A DNA stretch of 64,000 nt from the NCBI RefSeq assembly GCF_009695545.1, contig NZ_VUNS01000002.1, positions 186,001 through 250,000 on the forward strand, given 5' to 3'. A program made the translations under genes and the position numbers. This DNA is from Victivallis lenta. Its GTDB lineage: Bacteria > Verrucomicrobiota > Lentisphaeria > Victivallales > Victivallaceae. Positions 24,915 to 31,870 of the stretch are shown piece after piece; position 1 is the first letter of the stretch; every line of letters begins with the position of its first letter. The notes under the pieces were generated by a model. The model saw only the letters and a list, made by a program, of their open reading frames with translations, was not told the DNA's origin and ran no database searches.

Positions 24915-26252
24915 ATGGCCGAAGAGAGTGTGAAGAATCTGGAGCTGATGGATAAGATCGTCAGTTTGTGCAAACGTCGCGGATTCGTGTTTCCGAGCTC
25001 GGAGATCTACGGCGGTATCAACGGATTCTGGGATTACGGCCCCTACGGCGCCCGGATGAAGCGCGCCGTCGAAAACCTCTGGTGGCACGAAATGGTCGAG
25101 ACCCGCGACAACGTCGAAGGACTCGATTCGACGATCATCTGCCATCCGCGGGTCTGGAAAGCCTCCGGCCATCTCGATCAGTTCAGCGACCTCATGACCG
25201 ACTGCCGCAAGTGCAAGTCCCGCTACCGCGTCGACCAGATGGAGGACCCGACCACCTGCCCGAACTGCGGCTCGAAGGACCTGACCGAACCGCGTGAATT
25301 CAATCTGATGATGAAAACCTTCGTCGGCCCCGTGTTCGACGAGGAACATGCCGCCTACCTGCGCGCCGAGACCTGCCAGCCGATTTTCGTCGACTTCCAC
25401 AGCGTCCGGGTGGCGACCCGGCAGAAGCTGCCGTTCGGCATCGCGCAGATCGGCAAGGCGTTCCGCAACGAGATCAACCCGCGCAACTTCACGTTCCGCA
25501 GCCGCGAATTCACGCAGATGGAGATGGAATTCTTCTGCGACGGCGAGGAGGGCATGGAGTTCTTCGAGTACTGGAAGGCGCAGCGGATCAGCTATTATAA
25601 GAACAAGCTGAAATTCAAGGATGACTTCTTCCGCATCTACGAGCACGAGAAGCTCGCCCACTACGCGAAGGCCGCGATCGACATCGAAGTGAAGTTCCCG
25701 TTCGGCTGGGGAGAGCTCGAGGGCGTCCACCACCGCGGCACCTGGGACCTGTCGCGCCACAGCGAATTCTCCGGCGAGGATCTCGCGTACATGGATCACG
25801 ACAACGGCCGCAAGTTCATGCCGACCGTCATCGAAACCTCGGTCGGGCTCGACCGCACGATGCTCGCGCTGCTCTCCGCCGCCTACGACGAAGAGAAGGC
25901 CGCGACCGCGAAGGAGGGGATGGAGGAGGATACCCGCGTCGTGCTGCACCTGCCGCCGCTCGTCGCGCCGATCCAGGTCGCCGTCCTGCCGCAGTCGAAG
26001 AAGCTCAAGGAGCAGGCGTACAATCTCTATAAGGACATCGACCGCCACTTCCGCGCCGAATACGACGAAACCGGCAGCATCGGCAAGCGTTACCGCCGCC
26101 AGGACGAAATCGGCACGCCGTACTGCATCACCTACGATTTCGAGTCGGCCAACGACAACTGCGTGACCGTCCGCGACCGCGACACGATGCTGCAGGACCG
26201 CGTGAACGTGACCCAGCTGCGCGACTACCTCGAAAAGAGAATCGAAGCGTAA
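24915..26252 (+). CDS. glyS: Glycyl-tRNA synthetase, dimeric single-chain type
   Basis: A 445-residue class II synthetase that charges tRNA-Gly. It is the eukaryote/archaea-like homodimeric form (GlyQS), not the alpha2beta2 type. Motif 1 region: FPSSEIYGGINGFWDYGP; a Zn-ribbon insertion with CRKCKSRY and CPNCGSK; motif 2 FRNEINPRNFTFRSREF; motif 3 ETSVGLDRTMLALL; the C-terminal anticodon-binding domain starts near VLHLPPLVAPIQVAV. The ATG at 24915 has AAGGAAG upstream. A strong terminator follows. Confidence 0.97.
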   Translation: MAEESVKNLELMDKIVSLCKRRGFVFPSSEIYGGINGFWDYGPYGARMKRAVENLWWHEMVETRDNVEGLDSTIICHPRVWKASGHLDQFSDLMTDCRKCKSRYRVDQMEDPTTCPNCGSKDLTEPREFNLMMKTFVGPVFDEEHAAYLRAETCQPIFVDFHSVRVATRQKLPFGIAQIGKAFRNEINPRNFTFRSREFTQMEMEFFCDGEEGMEFFEYWKAQRISYYKNKLKFKDDFFRIYEHEKLAHYAKAAIDIEVKFPFGWGELEGVHHRGTWDLSRHSEFSGEDLAYMDHDNGRKFMPTVIETSVGLDRTMLALLSAAYDEEKAATAKEGMEEDTRVVLHLPPLVAPIQVAVLPQSKKLKEQAYNLYKDIDRHFRAEYDETGSIGKRYRRQDEIGTPYCITYDFESANDNCVTVRDRDTMLQDRVNVTQLRDYLEKRIEA

Positions 26253-26262
26253 GAACGTAAAG

Positions 26263-26292
26263 AGAGCTCCGGTGCGCCGGGGCTCTTTTTTT
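26263..26292 (+). terminator. Terminator of glyS
   Basis: A 10-bp stem (AGAGCTCCGG with CCGGGGCTCT, one G-U pair), tetraloop TGCG, followed by seven T including the last stem base. Confidence 0.88.
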
Positions 26293-26322
26293 CAGGGCCG
26301 CCAACGAACAGGAGATGAGATT

Positions 26323-27144
26323 ATGCTGACACGCGCCGATATCGAAAAAATGGTGAACCACCTGTACCGCCAGACCGGAGCGGACCGCTTCTTCGAAGAG
26401 CCGGACATCAGAATCGCCGCGGCGGACGATCCGTTCTTCCTCAAATTCAAAGAGATCATCGGCCCGTTCCATTGGACGCCCGATGAAGTGCTGAAACGCA
26501 AATTCCCCGATGCGCAGGCGAAATCGGTCATCGTCTGGGTGCTGCCGGTCAACCGCAAAGCGCGCGAGACCAACGCAGCCGAGAAGGTTCATCCGTCCGT
26601 CGAATGGGCCGCCGTCCGCAGCTTCGGCGAAATCCTGAATGAGGAGATGCGCGCGCAGCTCGCCGGGCTGCTGACCCGGGAGGGATTCCCCGCCGTCGCT
26701 CCGCACCTCGAACAGAAGGAGGTTTATCCGGCGCCGGGCTGGGATGTGAAGAACTTCACATCGAGCTGGTCCGAGCGGCACGTCGCCTTCGTGGCCGGGG
26801 CCGGCACCTTCGGGCTGTCGGCCAGCCTGATCACCGAACACGGCACGGCCATGCGGCTCGGTTCGGTCGTGACCGCACTCGAGCTGCCGGCGGACAAGCG
26901 TCCCTACGGCGACGACCCGTTCGCCTGGTGCACCCGCTGCGGCGCCTGCATCCGGCGCTGCCCGGCCCATGCGGTCGGCGCGAAATTCTCGGACCGCGAC
27001 AAGCCGGCCTGCGCGAAATACGCCGTCACCGAAATCTCCCGCGAACGCGAACACACCTACGGCTGGCTCGAGCGGGCGCTCGGCTGCGCCCTCTGCCAGA
27101 CCGCCGTGCCGTGTGAATTCCGCCGTCCGGGAAAAGGCGCATGA
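26323..27144 (+). CDS. Epoxyqueuosine reductase-like iron-sulfur protein
   Basis: A 273-residue protein. The C-terminal third carries a ferredoxin-like 4Fe-4S motif (WCTRCGACIRRCPAHAV, CxxCxxCxxxCP, about residues 205-220) and a later CALCQTAVPCEF, resembling the second cluster region of QueG, in which CxxC and PCE survive. The N-terminal two thirds (SVIVWVLPVN; WSERHVAFVAGAGTFG, AGLGxxG-like; SLITEHGTAMRLGSVVT) match the cobalamin/QueG-like fold. It is about 80-100 residues shorter than E. coli QueG, so it is more likely a relative than the tRNA-modifying enzyme itself. AGGAG precedes the ATG at 26323; the stop overlaps the next gene by 4 bp. Confidence 0.82.
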   Translation: MLTRADIEKMVNHLYRQTGADRFFEEPDIRIAAADDPFFLKFKEIIGPFHWTPDEVLKRKFPDAQAKSVIVWVLPVNRKARETNAAEKVHPSVEWAAVRSFGEILNEEMRAQLAGLLTREGFPAVAPHLEQKEVYPAPGWDVKNFTSSWSERHVAFVAGAGTFGLSASLITEHGTAMRLGSVVTALELPADKRPYGDDPFAWCTRCGACIRRCPAHAVGAKFSDRDKPACAKYAVTEISREREHTYGWLERALGCALCQTAVPCEFRRPGKGA

Positions 27145-27536
27145 TCGCCCCGCGCCACACGCGGCCTCCGATCCCGCCGGATCACGGCGGAGAGCCGCCG
27201 GTCACCCGGGAGTTCAACCGCTGGCTCTACGGCCTCGTCCTGCCGGGGGCCGTGTTTCTGTGGTCGCTCTTCATCCTCGCCGGCGGCCGCTTCCGTATTC
27301 CGCTCCGGATCCGGTGGCGGGAGTTTGTCGATATGACCGGCCCGGAAGCATATGCAGTCGGTTTCCTGCTGCTGCTGACGGCCGTGCTCGTCCACCGGGT
27401 CCGCTTCTGGTACGAACTTTACGAGTCGCCGCCGCTTTACTGGAAACGGCAGGACCAGCTGCTGCTCCTGCTCTGCCTCATCCCGCTCGGCTACCTGCTC
27501 TGGCGCCTGATTTCGCTGATCGTTTTCGGCCGCTGA
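27141..27536 (+). CDS. Small membrane protein of unknown function
   Basis: A 131-residue protein with three predicted membrane helices (WLYGLVLPGAVFLWSLFILA; AYAVGFLLLLTAVLVHRV; LLLLLCLIPLGYLLWRLISL). The N-terminus is a Pro/Arg-rich cytoplasmic stretch. The start ATG overlaps the Fe-S protein stop (ATGA), so translation is coupled and the two may work together, for example as membrane partner of a redox enzyme. No family recognised. Confidence 0.75.
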   Translation: MIAPRHTRPPIPPDHGGEPPVTREFNRWLYGLVLPGAVFLWSLFILAGGRFRIPLRIRWREFVDMTGPEAYAVGFLLLLTAVLVHRVRFWYELYESPPLYWKRQDQLLLLLCLIPLGYLLWRLISLIVFGR

Positions 27537-27652
27537 GGAGAAAATCGGTAAAAATTCCCGTTTTTCCGCTAAGAAACCGCCCGGGGAAGCGTCTTTACAG
27601 GCAGATATCCGAAATCGGCGGAAAGAAATTCCGCGGAAATATGTATTGTCGA

Positions 27653-27680
27653 TTGAAAACCGGAAAAACAACAATATATT
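27653..27680 (+). promoter_or_regulatory. Promoter of the GspE-like ATPase operon
   Basis: TTGAAA (27653-27658), 16-nt spacer, TATATT (27675-27680). Transcription would begin near 27687, which excludes the in-frame TTG at 27646 and supports the GTG at 27715 as start. Confidence 0.6.
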
Positions 27681-27714
27681 TATCGCAGAGACAGACGGAC
27701 AAAAAGGGAAACAG

Positions 27715-29190
27715 GTGAACTACAATCCGATTCTACTGGGAATACTGGGAGTCTGGGCTTACTCAGGCATCTATACGCTGTTCTATGTGGACCGGCGGGA
27801 AGATGCGCCTTCCCGCGGCCGCGGCTGGCTGAATGCCGCGGCGCTGTTCGCCGGGCCGCTGGTGCTGCTGCTCTTCACCCTCTCCGACGCGCTCGGCCAG
27901 CTGCGTTCCCAGCTGGGCGGCCTTTTCTCGAAATCCGGCGGAAAGCGGCGGAAGATCGACATCGAGCTGCTCGATTCCCGCGGCCAGCCTGCGCTCGACT
28001 CGAACCACGGCGGAGAGACCGGCGAGGCGATCCACAGGACGAAGGTGCTGATCTTCGAAGCGCTCGGCAAGCGCGCAAGCGATATCTTTTTCGACCCGAA
28101 GCCGAACGGCACGGTCGTGGTGCGTTACCGCGTCGACGGCGCTCTCCGCGTCGTCGAGGAGATGAATGCGTCGCTCGGCGCGAGCACGGTCAGCGCGATC
28201 AAGGTCGCTGCCGGCATGGACATCACCGAAAAGCGGCGTCCGCAGGACGGCGCTTTCAGCTGCGTCAGTTCGCGCGGGCCGGCTTCGTTCCGCGTGGCGA
28301 GCGTCGGCGCATTCGGCGGGGAGAAGATCACGATCCGTGTGCTCTCCTCCACCGCCGGACCGATGACGCTGAAGGACGCCGGCGTCTCCGGCGAAAACCT
28401 GAAGATCATGCAGAGCGCGATCCGCATGCCGTCCGGCATGATCCTCATGTGCGGACCGACCGGCAGCGGCAAAACCTCGACGCTCTACGCGATGCTGCAG
28501 GCGATCGACTATTCGATGAAAAACGTGATCTCGATCGAAGATCCGATCGAACATGTAATGGAGAACATCAGCCAGATGGAGGTCAACACCAAGGCCGACA
28601 TCACGTTCGCAAAGCTGCTGCGCAACGCGCTGCGGCAGAATCCGGACATCATCTGCCTCGGCGAGATCCGCGACGAGGAGACCGCGCAGGTGTCGGCCCA
28701 CGCGGCGCAGACCGGCCACCTCATCATTGCGACCGTCCACAGCAACGACAACCTCGGCACGATCGACCGGCTGGTGAATCTCGGCATCCCGCTGCGCAGC
28801 GTGGCGGCCACGCTGCAGCTGATCGTCTCGCAGCGGCTGGTCCGCAAGCTTTGCCGCTGCAAGAAGCCGGTGGAACTTTCGCCGGAGCTCAAGGAATATT
28901 TCAAAAGCCAGAACCTGAGCACGAAAAACGTCTGCGGGCCGGTCGGCTGCCGCGAGTGCGACGGAACCGGTTACAGCGGCCGGACCGCCCTGTTCGACCT
29001 GATGATCATGAACAACTCGCTGCGTTCGGCGCTCGAAGCTGAAGGCGCGACCCTGTCGAGCATCAAGGAGAAAATCGAAGCGGAGCACGGCAGCACGATC
29101 CTCGCCTACGAGGGATTCAAGCTGGTGGCCGCGGGAGTCACCTCGGTCGATGAAGTCGAGCGCGTCACGCTGAATCTGGAGGCGAAATAA
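27715..29190 (+). CDS. Type II secretion/type IV pilus assembly ATPase (GspE/PilB family) with N-terminal membrane segments
   Basis: A 491-residue secretion ATPase. The N2 region starts near residue 100 (ASDIFFDPKPNGTVVVRYRV), then Walker A GPTGSGKTST (about 248), the Asp box EDPIEHVME, Walker B IICLGEIRDEETA, the His box ATVHSND and a C-terminal tetracysteine zinc site (CRCKKP, CGPVGCRECDGTGYSGR). The usual N-terminal N1E domain, which binds GspL/PilC partners, is replaced by two hydrophobic helices (NPILLGILGVWAYSGIYTLF, AAALFAGPLVLLLFTL). The ATPase may therefore be anchored directly. Start GTG 27715 is chosen from promoter position and GGGA upstream. It is followed 2 bp later by a CvpA-like gene. 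A plausible motor for the many pseudopilins. Confidence 0.9.
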   Translation: MNYNPILLGILGVWAYSGIYTLFYVDRREDAPSRGRGWLNAAALFAGPLVLLLFTLSDALGQLRSQLGGLFSKSGGKRRKIDIELLDSRGQPALDSNHGGETGEAIHRTKVLIFEALGKRASDIFFDPKPNGTVVVRYRVDGALRVVEEMNASLGASTVSAIKVAAGMDITEKRRPQDGAFSCVSSRGPASFRVASVGAFGGEKITIRVLSSTAGPMTLKDAGVSGENLKIMQSAIRMPSGMILMCGPTGSGKTSTLYAMLQAIDYSMKNVISIEDPIEHVMENISQMEVNTKADITFAKLLRNALRQNPDIICLGEIRDEETAQVSAHAAQTGHLIIATVHSNDNLGTIDRLVNLGIPLRSVAATLQLIVSQRLVRKLCRCKKPVELSPELKEYFKSQNLSTKNVCGPVGCRECDGTGYSGRTALFDLMIMNNSLRSALEAEGATLSSIKEKIEAEHGSTILAYEGFKLVAAGVTSVDEVERVTLNLEAK

Positions 29191-29191
29191 G

Positions 29192-29803
29192 ATGGAAAAC
29201 CTGATTCTCTGGGGAGTCCCCGTCATCGGCGCGCTGATCGGCCTCGGCAGCCGCCTGTTCAAAAGCTATACGTCGCTGCTGAACTTCGCCTTTGCCGTAT
29301 ATCTCTCGATCTGGACCGAAAGCATGATCTCCTCGCTGTTCCGGGTGCCCGGCAACGCCGCGCCGTACAAATCCGCCGTCACGATGCTGTTCTGTGCGAT
29401 CCTGGCCTGGGTGCTGCTGATGAAGCTGACCGACCAGCTCATGCCGGAGGAGCGGGAGTTCGTCTTCCCGCCTCTTCTAGACAAGCTCGGCGGCGGGTTC
29501 TGCGGTTTTCTCGCCGGAATGGTGCTGATCAACTTCGCCGCCTTCCTGCTCTGCGCCACGCCTCAGAAGACCATCGTCACCGGCTTCGTCTCGCTGCCGG
29601 CGCTCGAGCGGGCCAGCGCGGGGAACCTCGTCTCCTTCACGCACCTGATCGACAGCGTGACCTTTCAGAAGTACTCCCGCGGCCAGCGTGCCGAGACGCT
29701 CGAGCGGCTGATCCGCCAGGCGGACCCGCCCCCGCCGCCGGAGGAGGAGCAGCCGCCCTCCGTACCCGCCAACCTGAGAAACACAGCCAGCCCGAGGAGG
29801 TAG
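29192..29803 (+). CDS. CvpA-like membrane protein
   Basis: A 203-residue protein with four hydrophobic helices (ILWGVPVIGALIGLGSRLF, LLNFAFAVYLSIW, MLFCAILAWVLLMKLT, GFCGFLAGMVLINFAAFLL) arranged like CvpA/colicin V production family proteins, including the central DKLGGGFCGFLAGM segment. The C-terminal tail is cytoplasmic and ends in a Pro/Glu-rich stretch (DPPPPPEEEQPP). GGAGG lies about 9 nt before the ATG, inside the end of the ATPase gene, and only one base separates stop and start, so the two products are probably made together. Function unknown; pairing with a secretion ATPase is unusual. Confidence 0.75.
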   Translation: MENLILWGVPVIGALIGLGSRLFKSYTSLLNFAFAVYLSIWTESMISSLFRVPGNAAPYKSAVTMLFCAILAWVLLMKLTDQLMPEEREFVFPPLLDKLGGGFCGFLAGMVLINFAAFLLCATPQKTIVTGFVSLPALERASAGNLVSFTHLIDSVTFQKYSRGQRAETLERLIRQADPPPPPEEEQPPSVPANLRNTASPRR

Positions 29804-29810
29804 GTCTTCT

Positions 29811-29829
29811 CCATATAGATCCATATAGA
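29811..29829. repeat. Short tandem repeat
   Basis: CCATATAGAT CCATATAGAC, two copies of a 10-bp unit differing at the last base, just after the CvpA-like gene. No function evident. Confidence 0.5.
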
Positions 29830-29833
29830 CAGC

Positions 29834-29873
29834 CGGGCTCCGCGAAAGCAGCGTTTTTTGCGGAGCCCGTTTT
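29834..29873 (+). terminator. Terminator after the CvpA-like gene
   Basis: A perfect 10-bp stem CGGGCTCCGC (29834-29843) with GCGGAGCCCG (29860-29869), a 16-nt loop and TTTT. Confidence 0.8.
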
Positions 29874-29933
29874 CATTTGCCGGAAACGAACCGGGCGAGT
29901 CGAAAAAAATTCCGAAATTCCGCTGCCGGGGAC

Positions 29934-29962
29934 TTGCACCCTTCTGTATCATACAGCATAAT
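29934..29962 (+). promoter_or_regulatory. Promoter with built-in operator for the GntR/LacI regulator
   Basis: TTGCAC (29934-29939), a 17-nt spacer and CATAAT (29957-29962). The spacer contains the perfect inverted repeat CTGTAT-C-ATACAG (29944-29956), which suggests repression by a dimeric regulator, most simply the encoded one. The same two hexamers with the same spacing precede the regulator gene ending at 57130. Confidence 0.7.
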
Positions 29963-29988
29963 AACAGCAAACACAGTACAGGAGCTGT

Positions 29989-31053
29989 ATGAACCAGAAT
30001 GCAATGAAACTTGATTTTCTGTATGAAAATCTGAAACGCGAACTCTCTCGGCTGGCGCCCGGCGAACGCTTCCTGTCGGTCCGCGACATCATGCGCGAAT
30101 ATAACGTCAGCCAGCAGATGGTGGAACGGGCGCTCGACCGGTTCACAACCGAAGGGCGGCTCGAGTCGATTCCGCGCAAGGGGTGCTTCATCCCGCGGCC
30201 GATCCGCAATCCCGAGGCGGTGCCGCCGACCTACATGGTCGCGGTTCCGAACTGGATATCGCCCGACATCGATGAAATTCAATCCGCGCTCCAGCAGCTT
30301 CAGCCGGACTATCCCGACATGCGGCTGCTGCTCTACCGGTTCGATTTCCGCTATGCGATCCCTCCCGAGCTGGCGCTCCGGGCCGAGAACGTGAAGGGCA
30401 TGCTCCTGATGCCGGGCCGGGTCAACACGCTCGGGGAAACCGACGTGGCCGCGCTGAACGTATTCCGCCGCCACGGCCCGCTCATCGTGCTCTGCCATCA
30501 CCTTGCGAACTTCAACGTGCCGTCGGTCGGGCTGGACGACATGTTCGCCGGGAACTGCGCCGCCCACCACCTGTACAGCCTCGGGCACAAGAAGATCGGG
30601 ATTCTGGTCAGTGAACCGCCGAGCAGCATCATCGGCAACCGGGTCTCCGGAATCGAAAATTACGCGCGGCTGCACGACATGGAGGTCGAGGTGATCGACT
30701 GCGGCATCCAGGGCGGGGAGGCCGCGCAGGAAAAGACCTACCGTAAATTCGAGCAGGTGATCCGGCGCGGCTTCGACTTCACGGCGCTCGCCGGGATTTC
30801 GGGCGACTCCGTCACCGGCGCCCTGAACGCCTGCCACAACTGCGGAATCGCGATTCCGGACCGGCTCAGCGTGGTCGTCATCGGCAACACCGCCGTGACC
30901 GCAACCTGTGCGCCGCCGCTCGACACCGTATCGGTCGAGCTGACCGAACAGATCCGGCTCGCGCTCGAAATGCTCTCTTCCGGACACTGCGAGAGCCGGA
31001 CGGTCCAGCCGGAGCTGGTCAGGCGAAATTCGGTGACGGCACCGGACTCCTGA
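29989..31053 (+). CDS. Chimeric GntR-HTH/LacI-type sugar-responsive regulator (module A)
   Basis: A 354-residue regulator. Residues 1-70 form a winged HTH of the GntR type ([51 protein letters not shown]). The rest is a LacI/GalR-like periplasmic-binding domain ([71 protein letters not shown]). This is the AraR-like architecture, in which a sugar releases the repressor. The start at 29989 has AGGAG upstream. It heads a module with a pseudopilin and a secreted glycosidase, which it probably controls along with itself through the 29944-29956 operator. Confidence 0.9.
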   Translation: MNQNAMKLDFLYENLKRELSRLAPGERFLSVRDIMREYNVSQQMVERALDRFTTEGRLESIPRKGCFIPRPIRNPEAVPPTYMVAVPNWISPDIDEIQSALQQLQPDYPDMRLLLYRFDFRYAIPPELALRAENVKGMLLMPGRVNTLGETDVAALNVFRRHGPLIVLCHHLANFNVPSVGLDDMFAGNCAAHHLYSLGHKKIGILVSEPPSSIIGNRVSGIENYARLHDMEVEVIDCGIQGGEAAQEKTYRKFEQVIRRGFDFTALAGISGDSVTGALNACHNCGIAIPDRLSVVVIGNTAVTATCAPPLDTVSVELTEQIRLALEMLSSGHCESRTVQPELVRRNSVTAPDS

Positions 31054-31157
31054 AAAGAGGCCTCTCTTCTGACGAGCTTTCGCCGGCAGCACACCGGTTA
31101 ACGCCGCCGGGCAAATGCCGGAATCCATACTCACAACCCTTTACTGAAGGCAGACAA

Positions 31158-31844
31158 ATGAAACCATTGAAATTCACCCTGATCGAACTGCTCGTAGTTA
31201 TCGCGATCATCGCGATTCTCGCCTCCATGCTGCTTCCGGCGCTGAACCAGGCGCGTTCCTCGGCCAAGTCGAGCGAATGTCTGAACAACCTGAACCAGAC
31301 CATGAAAGGCGGCATTCTCTATTCACAGGACTACAACGGTTTCCTCACAGTCAAAACCCGTCGGGACGGCAATTCGCTGCTGTGGAACCAGATTTTCGTC
31401 GCGGACCGCTACGCGCCGCGCAAGACCATCAACTGCCCGGTCAACCTTGAAGATACGACCGGCAACTGGTTCCGCCGCAGTTACGGCATCTACCGCAGCG
31501 ACATCGGAACCTTCTGCAACACCTACAAAGACGAGATCGGCGACTTCTATGTACGCCCCTCCTCCGATGACTACCACTACTACGCGCTGCATCGCATCAA
31601 ACAGCCGTCGAAGCTGGCAATGTTCACCGATACGCGCACCTTCCAGGGAACCGATCTCGGGAAAGGATATGTGTTCTTCAATCCGATGCCGAACAGCGGC
31701 CTCGACGGACAGACCAGTTTGAACCACCGCGACCGCGCGAATACCGCTTTCTCCGACGGCCACTGCGCCGGCCTGAACCGGGGCCGGCTCAAAGAGCTTC
31801 ATTTCAGCAAAGTGGTCATCGGCGACGGCCAGTTTCCCCTGTAA
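31158..31844 (+). CDS. H-X9-DG pseudopilin (module A)
   Basis: A 228-residue prepilin-like protein: short basic leader MKPLK then [19 protein letters not shown] with Glu5 at the expected position, and a C-terminal H-X9-DG motif ([17 protein letters not shown]). The globular part is Cys-poor and rich in Tyr and Asn ([16 protein letters not shown]). An RBS (GAAGGCAG) precedes the ATG. It lies 104 bp after the regulator and 26 bp before the glycosidase gene, so it is probably co-transcribed with the latter. Predicted to be processed by a prepilin peptidase and inserted into the inner membrane or a pseudopilus. The role in this module is not known. Confidence 0.93.
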   Translation: MKPLKFTLIELLVVIAIIAILASMLLPALNQARSSAKSSECLNNLNQTMKGGILYSQDYNGFLTVKTRRDGNSLLWNQIFVADRYAPRKTINCPVNLEDTTGNWFRRSYGIYRSDIGTFCNTYKDEIGDFYVRPSSDDYHYYALHRIKQPSKLAMFTDTRTFQGTDLGKGYVFFNPMPNSGLDGQTSLNHRDRANTAFSDGHCAGLNRGRLKELHFSKVVIGDGQFPL

Positions 31845-31870
31845 CTTCAATTCAGAGAAAGACGATCCAG

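Noticed and set aside
31056-31065. Perfect palindrome AGAGGCCTCT between the module A regulator and pseudopilin
   Set aside because: Ten bp, directly after the regulator stop, no T run and no promoter next to it; too short to call an operator or terminator.
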